A stretch of DNA of 64,000 nt from positions 28,562-92,561 of the forward strand of contig DAIOEK010000007.1 in the NCBI GenBank assembly GCA_036746315.1, read 5' to 3'. Positions 49,574 through 58,451 of this stretch are shown piece after piece. Numbering within the stretch: the first letter of the stretch is position 1; each line of letters opens with the position of its first letter. A program made the position numbers and the translations under genes. The notes beneath the pieces are model-generated. The model saw nothing but the letters and a program-made list of their open reading frames with translations. It made no database searches and was not told where the DNA came from. The stretch comes from DAIOEK01 sp036746315. Its GTDB lineage: Bacteria > Chloroflexota > Anaerolineae > Anaerolineales > Anaerolineaceae.

Positions 49574-50644
49574 ATGATGCTGAAAAATGCAAATGATCAA
49601 GCCAATCCAGTGGATGAGTTTCAGAGCGAGATCAATACGGAATTCGAACAGACCAACCGGTCCATCCGGGAGATCAATGTTCTGCTCGAACAGAGCCAGG
49701 CCGAATTGAATCGCATCACCCAGAAAAACACCGCCATTACCGCCCAGCTTCAACAGGCTCAGGCTTCCATGGAATCGCTTCCGCGGCAGGAAATCCGCTC
49801 CATGTATGATTCCGCTCTGGATGCCCAGCAGCGCCTGCTGGTGATGCGCGGTCAGATCGAGAAGCTTCAGGCTGACCAGCTTTCCCTCAAAAAATATTTG
49901 AGCTTTCTGGATAGGACCAAGCGGATGCTCGAGGGCGGGAATATTAAGAAGACAAGTAAAAGTGGGAGCGCTGCTGAAACCGTCCAGATGCTGATCAACG
50001 CCCAGGAGGTGGAACGTAAACGCCTTTCCCGCCAGATGCACGATGGACCCGCCCAGGCAATGTCTAATTTTATTCTGCAAACTGAAATTGCCATGCGGCT
50101 GTTCGATGTGGATCAAAATCGTGCCAAGGATGAGTTAACCAACCTGAAGAATTCAGCCATGATGACCTTTCAGAAGGTGCGCAATTTCATCTTCGAACTC
50201 GCCCCCATGATGCTGGACGATCTGGGTCTGGTGCCTACGGTGAAGCGGTTCGTTGATTCATACAAAGAGCAGACCGGGCTGGACGTGGACCTGGTCATCA
50301 CCGGGTCTGAATTGCGCATGGCGAATTACCTTGAGGTGATGATCTTCCGCTCACTACAGGAATTGCTGAATAATGCCGCCCGGCACAGCCAGGCCAGCAA
50401 AGTGAAAGTGTCGCTCAATATCGATAACGATACCATCCGGGTAAGTGTGGATGATAACGGCAAGGGGTTCCCGGTTGAGGAATTGGAAGCCGATGCCAAT
50501 TGGGGCATCAAGCTCACCCGGGAGAGAGTTGAGATGATTGGCGGACGTACCGAGATTGACAGCGTTCCCAATCAGGGAACCCGGATTACATTTGAAATGC
50601 CAATGGTAAAGGCTGCTGAACCTGCTGCTACTGCTGCCGCCTGA
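49574..50644 (+). CDS. Soluble sensor histidine kinase (HisKA_3/NarL-type)
   Basis: 356 aa, no transmembrane segment or recognisable sensor domain. Residues about 10-130 are a long coiled coil (REINVLLEQSQAELNRITQK), then the HisKA_3 phosphoacceptor in RQMHDGPAQAMSNF (His156), and the HATPase domain with LQELLNNAARHSQASKV, VDDNGKGFP and NWGIKLTRERVEMIGG. It belongs to the DegS/NarX-like kinases that pair with LuxR-type regulators, but no response regulator is adjacent. The ATG at 49574 has AGGAG upstream. The role and signal are unknown. Confidence 0.88.
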   Translation: MMLKNANDQANPVDEFQSEINTEFEQTNRSIREINVLLEQSQAELNRITQKNTAITAQLQQAQASMESLPRQEIRSMYDSALDAQQRLLVMRGQIEKLQADQLSLKKYLSFLDRTKRMLEGGNIKKTSKSGSAAETVQMLINAQEVERKRLSRQMHDGPAQAMSNFILQTEIAMRLFDVDQNRAKDELTNLKNSAMMTFQKVRNFIFELAPMMLDDLGLVPTVKRFVDSYKEQTGLDVDLVITGSELRMANYLEVMIFRSLQELLNNAARHSQASKVKVSLNIDNDTIRVSVDDNGKGFPVEELEADANWGIKLTRERVEMIGGRTEIDSVPNQGTRITFEMPMVKAAEPAATAAA

Positions 50645-50681
50645 TCCGTTTTGCACTTATTCTTTTTCAGGAGATTCATAT

Positions 50682-51851
50682 ATGTCGAAGACAATTGGTA
50701 TTCTTACCGGTGGGGGAGATGTGCCTGGCCTCAATCCCTGCATGAAAAGTGTTGTATTGAATTGCATCGAGTCAGGGTATCGGGTGTTGGGCATACGCCG
50801 CGGATGGGCTGGTTTGCTGATGTACAACCTGGATGAACCATCCACCCATGATTACTATATCCGCCCGCTGGATCGGGAAGATGTGCGTACTATTGATCGT
50901 TCCGGTGGTACGTTTTTACACACCTCCCGTACCAATCCGCAGAATGTGAAACCGGGTAGGGCGCCTGACTTTTTGAAGAATTCCAGTTACGGCAAAGTAG
51001 TTGGGGAAGATGGTACCCTGGATTACACATCTTATGTACTCAAGGTCATCGATCACCTCGGCATCGATTACCTGGTGACCATTGGCGGTGACGACACCCT
51101 CAGCTATACCGCCCGCCTGCATAAGGAAAATTTCCCGGTGGTTGCCATCCCCAAGACGATGGATAACGATGTCTACGGCACCGATTACTGCATCGGTTTT
51201 TCGACTGCGGTAACCCGCTCGGTTGAATTTATCACCAACATGCGTACCTCCATCGGTTCGCATGAACGCATTGGCGTGGTCGAGCTGTTCGGTCGGAACT
51301 CGGGCGAAACAAGTTTGATCTCAGCCTACCTGGGTTATGTAGACCGGGCCATCATTCCTGAAATCCCCTTCGATGCGGAAAGATTGTGCAATTACCTGAT
51401 GGAAGATAAACGCAACAATCCATCCAATTACGCCATTATGACGATCTCTGAAGGCGCCATCATGCAGGGTGGCGAGGTGGTGGAAGGCGGAGAAGCCGAT
51501 GCCTACGGTCACAAGAAGCTGGGCGGTGTCGGTCAGATGCTTTCGGATGAGATCAAACGCCGCACCGGTCAGGATATCATGTACCAGCAGATCGGTTATC
51601 TGATGCGCTCGGGCGCCCCGGATTCCCTCGACCGCATGGTGGCAATGTCTTTTGGCAACCTGGCAAGCCAGCTGATTCGCCGCGGCGAAACCGGCAAGAT
51701 GATCGCCCTGCACGGCGGGAAGTACACTACCGTCCCCGTGGATATTATTATGACAGGCAAAAAACGAGTGGATGTTCCCAGCTTCTATGATGCTGAGCAT
51801 TATCTGCCGAGAGTGAAAGACTTCATGGGCGTTCCCATGTTCTTGAGCTAA
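50682..51851 (+). CDS. 6-phosphofructokinase, PPi-dependent type
   Basis: 389 aa. Group-II-type PFK motifs: TGGGDVPGLNPCM, IGGDDTLSYTARL and PKTMDNDVYGTDYC, GSHERIGVVELFGRNSG, and IMTISEGA. Two diagnostic positions, GGDD (Asp138) and PKTMDND (Lys158), match PPi-using enzymes rather than the ATP-dependent GGDG and PGTIDND. It phosphorylates fructose 6-phosphate with pyrophosphate, a reversible reaction. GGAG precedes the start. The gene is directly followed by a class II aldolase, which uses its product. Confidence 0.9.
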   Translation: MSKTIGILTGGGDVPGLNPCMKSVVLNCIESGYRVLGIRRGWAGLLMYNLDEPSTHDYYIRPLDREDVRTIDRSGGTFLHTSRTNPQNVKPGRAPDFLKNSSYGKVVGEDGTLDYTSYVLKVIDHLGIDYLVTIGGDDTLSYTARLHKENFPVVAIPKTMDNDVYGTDYCIGFSTAVTRSVEFITNMRTSIGSHERIGVVELFGRNSGETSLISAYLGYVDRAIIPEIPFDAERLCNYLMEDKRNNPSNYAIMTISEGAIMQGGEVVEGGEADAYGHKKLGGVGQMLSDEIKRRTGQDIMYQQIGYLMRSGAPDSLDRMVAMSFGNLASQLIRRGETGKMIALHGGKYTTVPVDIIMTGKKRVDVPSFYDAEHYLPRVKDFMGVPMFLS

Positions 51852-51872
51852 TCCTATTCAGGAGTGATGATT

Positions 51873-53294
51873 ATGAATCAACAGATCGTAAACGAAGTGC
51901 TTCAGGCGGTGGATAATTCCATCTCCTATCAGGACGGAAAAGTCACAGTTAATGACGAAAAAGTATTCCGCTCCAAGGTAAACCGGCTGGCGGAGATCTC
52001 CGCCCTCGATGGTGGAGAAAAAGCCGGCTGGGCGCGCTATTTCGTCCGCGCGGGTGCGCAGGCGATTGGTGTGTATCCGGCGTCCATTCATGAACTGTAC
52101 ATGGCGCGGGGCAGGGAGAGCATCAAGGAACATTTTACCGTTCCGGCGATGAACCTGCGGGTGTTGTCTTTTGAAGCTGCCAAGGCTGTCTTTCGTGCGG
52201 CGGAGAAGATCAACGCCGGCGCCATGATCTTTGAGATCGCCCGTTCCGAGATGAACTACACCGACCAGCGTCCGGCAGAGTACACCACCTCCATTCTGTC
52301 TGCGGCTGTACAGGAAGGTTACACGGGTCCGGTGTTCATCCAGGGCGACCACTTCCAGGTGTCGATGAAGAAGTACAATGCCGATCCCAATACCGAGATC
52401 GAGGCATTGAAGGCGCACATCCGTGAAGCGGTGGCGGCTGGCTTCTTGAATATCGATGTGGATACCTCCACGATGGTCGATCTTTCCAAGACGACCGTGC
52501 CCGAACAGCAGGTGCTCAATACCGAATTGTCATCCCTGCTGACCGCCTATATTCGTCAGGTGGAGCCCAAGGGCGTCACCATCTCGGTCGGTGGTGAGAT
52601 CGGTGAGGTCGGTGGTCACAACTCCACCGAAGAGGAACTGTGCGCCTACCTGAGCGGTTTCCAGAAAGACCTGGCGCAGAAGGGGAAAAACTTGGTGGGG
52701 TTGAGCAAGATCAGCATCCAAACCGGTACCTCTCACGGTGGTGTGGTGCTGCCGGATGGCTCGATTGCCCAGGTATCTGTTGATTTCGATACCATGCTCA
52801 AACTCAGCCGCATGTCCCGCAAGGAGTTCGGTCTGGGCGGCGCGGTACAACATGGCGCCAGCACACTGCCGGAAAACGCCTTCGGCAAATTCGTCGAAGC
52901 CGAAGCCTGCGAGATTCACCTGGCAACCAATTTCATGAACATCTTCTTTGAACTGATCCCGCAGGGTTTGAAGAAAGAAATGTATGCCTACCTGGATCAG
53001 AACAATGCGGCTGATCGCAAACCGGATATGACCGACGAGCAGTTCTATTACAAGTCCCGCAAGTCAGCCGTCGGTCCGTTCAAGAAACAAAGCTGGAATC
53101 TCCCCGCTGCGGAAAAAGCCAAGATCGCGGCAGCATGGGAAGACCAGTTCACCAAGCTCTTCCACCTGCTCAACCTGAAGGATACCAAGGCGCAGGTTAA
53201 CCAGTGGATCAAGCACCCCATGGTCGAAGTCAAAGCCAAAGACTTCCTCGGTGAAGAAGCCGCGGCCGAAGATGTGAAAGACCTGGCTGACTAA
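51873..53294 (+). CDS. Class II fructose-bisphosphate aldolase-like enzyme
   Basis: 473 aa, longer than the usual 300-350 aa. The class II metal-dependent barrel is visible: FIQGDHFQVSMKK with a zinc-ligand His, GEIGEVGGHNSTEE, ISIQTGTSHGGVVLP (metal His) and GAVQHGASTLPENAF. It would cleave fructose 1,6-bisphosphate to triose phosphates. The ATG at 51873 has AGGAG eight bases upstream; GTG and ATG codons just before it are too close to that site. It sits immediately downstream of the PPi-PFK gene, so the two likely form a glycolytic unit. Substrate specificity is inferred. Confidence 0.85.
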   Translation: MNQQIVNEVLQAVDNSISYQDGKVTVNDEKVFRSKVNRLAEISALDGGEKAGWARYFVRAGAQAIGVYPASIHELYMARGRESIKEHFTVPAMNLRVLSFEAAKAVFRAAEKINAGAMIFEIARSEMNYTDQRPAEYTTSILSAAVQEGYTGPVFIQGDHFQVSMKKYNADPNTEIEALKAHIREAVAAGFLNIDVDTSTMVDLSKTTVPEQQVLNTELSSLLTAYIRQVEPKGVTISVGGEIGEVGGHNSTEEELCAYLSGFQKDLAQKGKNLVGLSKISIQTGTSHGGVVLPDGSIAQVSVDFDTMLKLSRMSRKEFGLGGAVQHGASTLPENAFGKFVEAEACEIHLATNFMNIFFELIPQGLKKEMYAYLDQNNAADRKPDMTDEQFYYKSRKSAVGPFKKQSWNLPAAEKAKIAAAWEDQFTKLFHLLNLKDTKAQVNQWIKHPMVEVKAKDFLGEEAAAEDVKDLAD

Positions 53295-53314
53295 GCCCCG
53301 ATTTTATCCGTACT

Positions 53315-53348
53315 AAAGCGGTAAGCGATCCCAATCGCTTACCGCTTT
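53315..53348 (+). terminator. Terminator after the aldolase gene
   Basis: AAAGCGGTAAGCGAT and its complement form a perfect 15-bp stem with loop CCCA, followed by ATTTC. It ends the phosphofructokinase-aldolase unit. Confidence 0.85.
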
Positions 53349-53366
53349 ATTTCAGGAGGATTGCCC

Positions 53367-53858
53367 ATGGAGCAGGGAGTTGATCGCGCAAAGTATTCTG
53401 TCGTTCCCCGGAATTTGATTTTTGTTTTTCATGGCGGGAATGTATTGTTGCTGCAGGGCGCCAGGGATAAACGTCTGTGGGCGGGGTTGTATAACGGTGT
53501 CGGCGGGCATCTCGAGCCGGGAGAGGATGAGCAATCAGCCGCTGTGCGGGAGCTCCATGAGGAAACCGGGATCTCCGGCGCATCTCTGCATCTGGCCGGG
53601 GTCATCCACGTGAACACCGGAGAAGACATCGGTGTGTTAATCACGGTTTATCGGGCGGATGTCCGCGATGCGCAGGTTGTATCCTCACGGGAAGGGGACT
53701 TGCACTGGATTCCCGTGGAAAAGATTCAGGATTATCCGCTGGTCAGTGATCTGTATCCGTTGATTCCGCGGGTGGCGGTTTGGAAGCCCGGTGATGTCGT
53801 ATTCAGCGGGTTATCGCAAAAAGTGGGGGATAGGTGGGTAATTCAGTTCTCCGATTGA
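53367..53858 (+). CDS. Nudix hydrolase
   Basis: 163 aa. The Nudix box fits the GX5EX7REUXEEXGU pattern: GGHLEPGEDE, then REL, then HEETGI. The box is followed by a short beta-rich tail with QFSD at the end. AGGAGG lies seven bases before the ATG. Such enzymes remove phosphate or a nucleotide diphosphate moiety from substrates such as 8-oxo-dGTP or NADH; this one has no specific feature pointing to one substrate. Its last 16 bases overlap the convergent rsmD gene. Confidence 0.9.
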   Translation: MEQGVDRAKYSVVPRNLIFVFHGGNVLLLQGARDKRLWAGLYNGVGGHLEPGEDEQSAAVRELHEETGISGASLHLAGVIHVNTGEDIGVLITVYRADVRDAQVVSSREGDLHWIPVEKIQDYPLVSDLYPLIPRVAVWKPGDVVFSGLSQKVGDRWVIQFSD

Positions 53859-54421
53859 GCCGGGGACTTTTTTTCATAGAAAACCAGCAACGTATTGCTG
53901 TATTTTCGCTCATCGATCACTTCAAAATGCACCAGCTCCAAGTCTTTGTATTCCCGCGGATGGATCTGAACCACGATCCAGCCATTCTCCGCCAGCCAGC
54001 CCGGATTTTCATCCAATAGCTGCATTGCCTGGATCCACATCTCCTTGTATTGCGGCGGTGCGATGTAAATGTAGTCGAATTCCTGGTCAGGTCTTCCACG
54101 CAGCAGGGCAAAGGCGTCGCCCTTGATGACCCTGGCAAGTTCTTCCAGCCGGGTATGCGCCAGGTTCTCGCGAATGGTTTGGATGGCGTTGCGGTTGTTA
54201 TCCGACAGCTTGGCAAATCTTGCGCCGCGGCTGAGTGCTTCCAGAGACACCGAACCTGTTCCGGCAAAGAGGTCCCAAATGGAAGCCTGGCAGATATCGG
54301 AGCCGATGATATTGAACAGCGCCTCTTTTACCATGTCGGTGATCGGACGGGTTGAATCGCCCGGTACATCCTTTAATTTCATCCCTCTGGCCTTGCCGCT
54401 GATAATTCGTAATTCACCCAT
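53843..54421 (-). CDS. rsmD: RsmD-type 16S rRNA G966-N2 methyltransferase
   Basis: 192 aa. The SAM-binding motif is WDLFAGTGSVSLEALSRGA, with RISGKARGMKL at the N-terminus and DSTRPITDMVKEALFN, typical of the RsmD family. However motif IV, normally (D/N)PP(Y/F), reads APPQY here (in DYIYIAPPQYKEMW), so the acidic residue is replaced by Ala. It might therefore be a less active or differently specific enzyme. It is convergent with the Nudix gene. Confidence 0.85.
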   Translation of the reverse strand: MGELRIISGKARGMKLKDVPGDSTRPITDMVKEALFNIIGSDICQASIWDLFAGTGSVSLEALSRGARFAKLSDNNRNAIQTIRENLAHTRLEELARVIKGDAFALLRGRPDQEFDYIYIAPPQYKEMWIQAMQLLDENPGWLAENGWIVVQIHPREYKDLELVHFEVIDERKYSNTLLVFYEKKSPAQSEN

Positions 54422-54433
54422 GATTTTTTCGCC

Positions 54434-55444
54434 CTAACCTTTCCGGGCAGCTTCGCTGGCGGCGTGGATGTTCACTTCGGGGGTTGTGGTCATCAAGACG
54501 CAGCCGGTGCCCAGAATGAAATGTCTTCCGCCGCTCTGTGCGATGGCATCTAGGGCTTGTTCACGCACCTGTTGCGGTGTGCCCAGCAGCATCACAGCGT
54601 CGCGGCTCAAACCGCCGCAGGCGCTGCCGGAGAAAGATTGCAATCCACTGGCGATCGATACACCGGTCTCCCGGTCGTGCCAGTTGAGAATTTGCGCGGG
54701 GTAATCCGCCACCGCCGAAAAATGTACCGTGTCGCCATGCAGATGCATCACGTTCATCCAGCCGAAATCACAGGCAGCCAGAATTTCGAGGTCGTCTTTT
54801 CTCGAGAACGCGCTGAACTCGTCTGCACTGAGCAGGGCGGGTTGGGCATGCTGTACCGCGTAGAAAATACCATCCACTGGAATATCGCGCAGCGCTTCCA
54901 CGAATTTCAGGGTTGTCTCCAGGATGGTATGCAGTCCCGCGCGTAATTGCCCGGGGTGGTGGCGCAGATGGTCGAGCAGGGTGTTTTGTCCTGCCAGGTT
55001 CTTTGCCTGTGAGAGCGGATTGAAAATGGTCTGGATGATGGGGGTATGCGCCGGCAGGTTTTTGCGGATCAGTTTGACGGCTTCGAGTGTGTCCTGCAGA
55101 ACGCCGGCGTGCGGATCCAGGGGCGTCAATTTCTCCCAATCCTCCGGCAGGTGGACGACCCGTTGCGTATAGTCACGGGTGCCTTCCGGGTTTCCCTTCC
55201 ACTGGGTGCCAACACCCCAATCCACCAGGCAGTAGGAACTGGCGGGTGTGATCTTGACGAAATCGAAATCGAACCGGTTCTGGTATTCGACGGTCGCGCG
55301 AGCCAGCAGGGCGGGGTCTTGATCTGCGACCGGAAAGTGCCGCCACATGGCGACTGGGGTGACATCTGTTTTTTCACCGACGAGGCACTTCTCCATCCGA
55401 TCCCGGTGGCTCATTGTGTTTGTATATGTCATGGGTATACTCAC
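54434..55444 (-). CDS. Uroporphyrinogen decarboxylase-family protein
   Basis: 336 aa. The URO-D fold is recognised from PVAMWRHFPVADQDPALLAR, FDFVKITPASSYCLVDWGVG, and DGIFYAVQHAQPALL. Many members in anaerobes are methyltransferases (MtaA/CmuA-type) rather than porphyrin enzymes, and this one lacks the usual Arg/Asp pair of true URO-D. A His or Cys cofactor-binding motif is not obvious. The GTG at 55444 overlaps the upstream gene's stop; an ATG at 55432 is an alternative. It is linked to the Mg-chelatase-like gene. Confidence 0.8.
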   Translation of the reverse strand: MSIPMTYTNTMSHRDRMEKCLVGEKTDVTPVAMWRHFPVADQDPALLARATVEYQNRFDFDFVKITPASSYCLVDWGVGTQWKGNPEGTRDYTQRVVHLPEDWEKLTPLDPHAGVLQDTLEAVKLIRKNLPAHTPIIQTIFNPLSQAKNLAGQNTLLDHLRHHPGQLRAGLHTILETTLKFVEALRDIPVDGIFYAVQHAQPALLSADEFSAFSRKDDLEILAACDFGWMNVMHLHGDTVHFSAVADYPAQILNWHDRETGVSIASGLQSFSGSACGGLSRDAVMLLGTPQQVREQALDAIAQSGGRHFILGTGCVLMTTTPEVNIHAASEAARKG

Positions 55445-56625
55445 ATCCCGTTATTCTGTAAAATTTTTGTGATTTCTTCTTCTTCCGTTTTTTGTTGGGC
55501 AAAATAATCGTCCATAAAACGGGAGCGGCGCAGCCGCAGCGCCATCGGGGCGATGGCATCCACATCCGCGCGGGTGACTTGCTGGCGGTTGTCTGCCGCC
55601 GCATATGCACGTGCCGCTTCGAAAAGGGTGATATCCGCCCGCAGCGAATCGATCTTCATTTCCTGGATCAGGGCAATTCCATAGGTGGAGACCACTTCAT
55701 CCAGCGTGGTATTGCGGCATAATTCGCGCCCCTTCAGCACTTCCTTTTGTACGTGAACCGTCTCGCCCATGAATTCCATGCTCATCCGAATCGGGTTGCT
55801 GAGATAGGCGTGCACCCTGCGGTAGGCTTCGAGGCGCTGCTCCATGGTCTCCAGCCGCTGGACGATCACCCGCAAGCCGAAGCGATCCATGATCTGGGGT
55901 CTCAGACGTCCCTCCTCGGGATTCATGGAGCCGATCAGGTTGAACCGCGAGCGGTAGGAAGCGGAAACCAGCCCTCTGCGCAAGGTATACCTGCCCTGTG
56001 CGGAAGCATCCAGAATGGCGTCGGTAATGTCATCGGGCAGCAGGTTCACCTCATCGATGTAGAGGATATTCTGATCCGCCTGGGAGAGGAGTCCGCGCTT
56101 GATATTGAACCGTTCGGATTTGGCGATGCGCTCATCCAGCCCGCCGACCACATCATCCAGGGTGGCATTCAGGGGGATTTCCACCATGCGCACCACGTCT
56201 TTTTTGGTCAGCGGGACGCCCCGTGCGTATTTCTCGGCGCATTCCGGGCAGACCGCATCCATGCCGCCCGTTTCGATATCTTCAGGCAGGCAGCCGAAAA
56301 TGCAGTTGCTGCGTTCCACCATCGGCAGCAGCGGCAGCAGGGAACGCACCGCGGTGGTTTTACCCGTGCCGCGGGGGCCCAGCAGAAGCACGCCCCCCAA
56401 TGAGGGATTGATCAGCGAGAGCAGCAGCGCCAGCTTCATTTCATACTGCCCGACAATAGCCTGGAAGGGATAGGGCAAAACGTCGTTGCCGGCGGTCTCA
56501 CCGGTCTGCTGGAGGGTGTCGCTCAGACGGATATTTCGCCCCGAAGCCGCATCGATCAGGTCTTTCAGGCTGTTGATTACGGGTGTGCCGGGTGTGGTTG
56601 GTTTGTCTTGTCCCGAAGCATCCAT
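55441..56625 (-). CDS. Mg-chelatase subunit I-like AAA+ ATPase with cysteine cluster
   Basis: 394 aa. Walker A is GPRGTGKTTAV, Walker B is ILYIDEVNLLPDD, the sensor-1 region is LIGSMNPEEGRLRPQIMDRFGL, and the C-terminal lid follows. It resembles BchI/ChlI but has an inserted cysteine set CIFGCLPED and CPECAEKY (residues about 100-135), which suggests a bound zinc. No BchD or H subunit or von Willebrand partner is nearby. The likely role is a MoxR-like or metal-insertion chaperone. The gene precedes the URO-D-family gene by a one-frame overlap. Confidence 0.8.
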   Translation of the reverse strand: MDASGQDKPTTPGTPVINSLKDLIDAASGRNIRLSDTLQQTGETAGNDVLPYPFQAIVGQYEMKLALLLSLINPSLGGVLLLGPRGTGKTTAVRSLLPLLPMVERSNCIFGCLPEDIETGGMDAVCPECAEKYARGVPLTKKDVVRMVEIPLNATLDDVVGGLDERIAKSERFNIKRGLLSQADQNILYIDEVNLLPDDITDAILDASAQGRYTLRRGLVSASYRSRFNLIGSMNPEEGRLRPQIMDRFGLRVIVQRLETMEQRLEAYRRVHAYLSNPIRMSMEFMGETVHVQKEVLKGRELCRNTTLDEVVSTYGIALIQEMKIDSLRADITLFEAARAYAAADNRQQVTRADVDAIAPMALRLRRSRFMDDYFAQQKTEEEEITKILQNNGM

Positions 56626-56629
56626 TGGT

Positions 56630-57007
56630 TTAATCCATGTCTTGTTTCAGGGTACCGCCATCCATTGTATGCAGCAGTTCAGGTTCTTCATACAGAACAT
56701 CGATTGTATCGAAAGCCAGTTCGGGCATCAGCGGAGCGAGTGGAACGGTTGCCGGTGGATAGATCTTCTGCGGGATGAGCGGCGGCGATTTGCGCGGGTG
56801 GTCGAAATCATCTGCCCGGCGGCGGAGAATGCGGGGCGGATTGCCCAGCCTGCCGACGAAAACACCCAACACGGAATACACTTCCCGCTCCGGGGTCACC
56901 CAGCCGATCCACTCTCCCGAAGGATTGTAAATGTACGGGTAAACCAGAAAGGCGCCGACGTCTCCCCGGGAGGTATAGATTGGTATTGGGCGGATGACTT
57001 TTTCCAT
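56630..57007 (-). CDS. Hypothetical protein
   Basis: 125 aa. The N-terminal half is beta-rich: IPIYTSRGDVGAFLVYP, then YNPSGEWIGWVTPEREVYS, then VGRLGNPPRILRRR. The C-terminus is Pro-rich (PPLIPQKIYPPATVPLAPL), with no membrane segment. The N-terminal pattern (a repeated strand 'GEWIGWV...') resembles small domain proteins found next to secretion genes in this phylum, but no family can be named. It lies between the Mg-chelatase-like gene and the GtrA gene on the same strand. Confidence 0.5.
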   Translation of the reverse strand: MEKVIRPIPIYTSRGDVGAFLVYPYIYNPSGEWIGWVTPEREVYSVLGVFVGRLGNPPRILRRRADDFDHPRKSPPLIPQKIYPPATVPLAPLMPELAFDTIDVLYEEPELLHTMDGGTLKQDMD

Positions 57008-57025
57008 TACCCTGCTCTGTATTCC

Positions 57026-57478
57026 TTATTTTACATCAGCATAGGTCCAAAAACGATTGGCAAAGAAATTCCACAGCATGATCAACAAAATAACGATTGC
57101 CAGTGAAACATTGTGACCGATAAAGGTGGGTGTGAACGGCAGTGAATAGGGCAATTTCTCCAGAAAGTCGATCAGATAGTGTTCCAGCAGCGCAAAAGTG
57201 GGTGTGCGGATGATCAGCCCGATCACGCTGATCACCACGAACTGGGTTGCCTGGCGCATTACCGGTTTGCTGCGCGAATCGGGATACGTCCAATAGCGGT
57301 TGCCAACGAAGTTGTTGATGACTGCCAGAATGAACGAAATGACCGAGGCATACACGGCACGCATACCGGTCAGGCTGACCAGCAGGTTGAAAACGCCAAA
57401 ATCTATCACAGCTCCCAGGGAGCCGACAGCGGCAAATTTGAGAAAACGGGTTCGTTCTTTGGTATTGGTCAGGATCAT
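57026..57478 (-). CDS. GtrA-family membrane protein
   Basis: 150 aa with four transmembrane segments, the GtrA layout: RFLKFAAVGSLGAVIDFGV, then ISFILAVINNFVGNRYWTY, then the last WNFFANRFWTY. GtrA proteins act in lipid-linked sugar translocation or cell-wall glycosylation. The ATG at 57478 overlaps the upstream epimerase gene's stop by ATGA-type overlap; a longer reading from 57553 has no support. Together with the upstream sugar-nucleotide enzyme it suggests a cell-surface glycan role. Confidence 0.9.
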   Translation of the reverse strand: MILTNTKERTRFLKFAAVGSLGAVIDFGVFNLLVSLTGMRAVYASVISFILAVINNFVGNRYWTYPDSRSKPVMRQATQFVVISVIGLIIRTPTFALLEHYLIDFLEKLPYSLPFTPTFIGHNVSLAIVILLIMLWNFFANRFWTYADVK

Positions 57479-58434
57479 GCCATTCCAAGCGCCTTCTTGA
57501 AGTATGGAATGGTCTTTTCGATGCCTTCCGCCAGGGAGTGTCTGGGCTCCCATTTGAGGATCGTTCTGGCGCGGGTGATCTCGGGCTGGCGGCGCTGCGG
57601 ATCGTCGCCGAGACGCTTGTCTGCCAGGCTGATCACGCCCGCGGGGTTTCCGGTGAGTTGATTAATGACATCGGCAAATTTGCGGATGGAGGTTTCTTCG
57701 GGGTTGCCGATATTCACCGGCATGTTTTCGTCCGACATCAACAGGCGGTAGATCCCATCGACCAGGTCATCCACATAACAGAAGGAACGGGTCTGGCTGC
57801 CGTCTCCATAGATGGTGAGCGGTTCCTTGCGCAAAGCCTGGATCAGGAAGTTGGGCACCACTCGCCCGTCGTCCAGGCGCATGCGCGGTCCGTAGGTGTT
57901 GAAAATACGCACGATGCGCGTATCCAAATTGTGATATCGATGATATGCCATGGTCATTGCTTCGGCAAAACGCTTGGCTTCATCGTATACCGAGCGGGAG
58001 CCGATCGGGTCGGCGTATCCCCAGTAGCTTTCCGTCTGGGGGTGGACCTGCGGGTCGCCGTAAATTTCACTGGTGGAAGCCAGCAGAAAACGAGCGCTGT
58101 TTGCCCGGGCAACGCCCAGCGAATTGTGGGTACCCAGCGCACCGGCTTTCATCGTCTGGATGGGCAGATTGGGATAGCCGTAGGGCGATGCCGGGTTGGG
58201 GCTGGCAGGCGATGCAAAGTGCATCACCGCATCCACCTTACCCGGTACGAAGATGAAGTTGGCTACATCATGCCGGAAGAATTCGAACTTCGGGTTGCCC
58301 GCCAGGTGGGCAATATTCTCGGCACTGCCGGTGATGAAATTATCCATGCCGACAACCTGGTGTCCTTCGGCGATCAACCGGTCGCATAAATGCGAACCCA
58401 AAAATCCTGCGGCGCCCGTGATTAATACTCTCAT
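57475..58434 (-). CDS. UDP-glucuronate decarboxylase-like NAD-dependent sugar epimerase
   Basis: 319 aa, extended SDR enzyme. NAD binding motif GAAGFLGSHLCD at the N-terminus, STSEIYGDPQVHPQTESYWG, the catalytic Tyr-x3-Lys in SVYDEAKRFAEAMT, and GPRMRLDDGRVVPNF, which is typical of UDP-glucuronate decarboxylase/UXS enzymes. It makes UDP-xylose or a related UDP-sugar for cell-wall glycans. Followed by GtrA on the same operon. Confidence 0.9.
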   Translation of the reverse strand: MRVLITGAAGFLGSHLCDRLIAEGHQVVGMDNFITGSAENIAHLAGNPKFEFFRHDVANFIFVPGKVDAVMHFASPASPNPASPYGYPNLPIQTMKAGALGTHNSLGVARANSARFLLASTSEIYGDPQVHPQTESYWGYADPIGSRSVYDEAKRFAEAMTMAYHRYHNLDTRIVRIFNTYGPRMRLDDGRVVPNFLIQALRKEPLTIYGDGSQTRSFCYVDDLVDGIYRLLMSDENMPVNIGNPEETSIRKFADVINQLTGNPAGVISLADKRLGDDPQRRQPEITRARTILKWEPRHSLAEGIEKTIPYFKKALGMA

Positions 58435-58451
58435 ATGTTCTCCCAGTGAAG

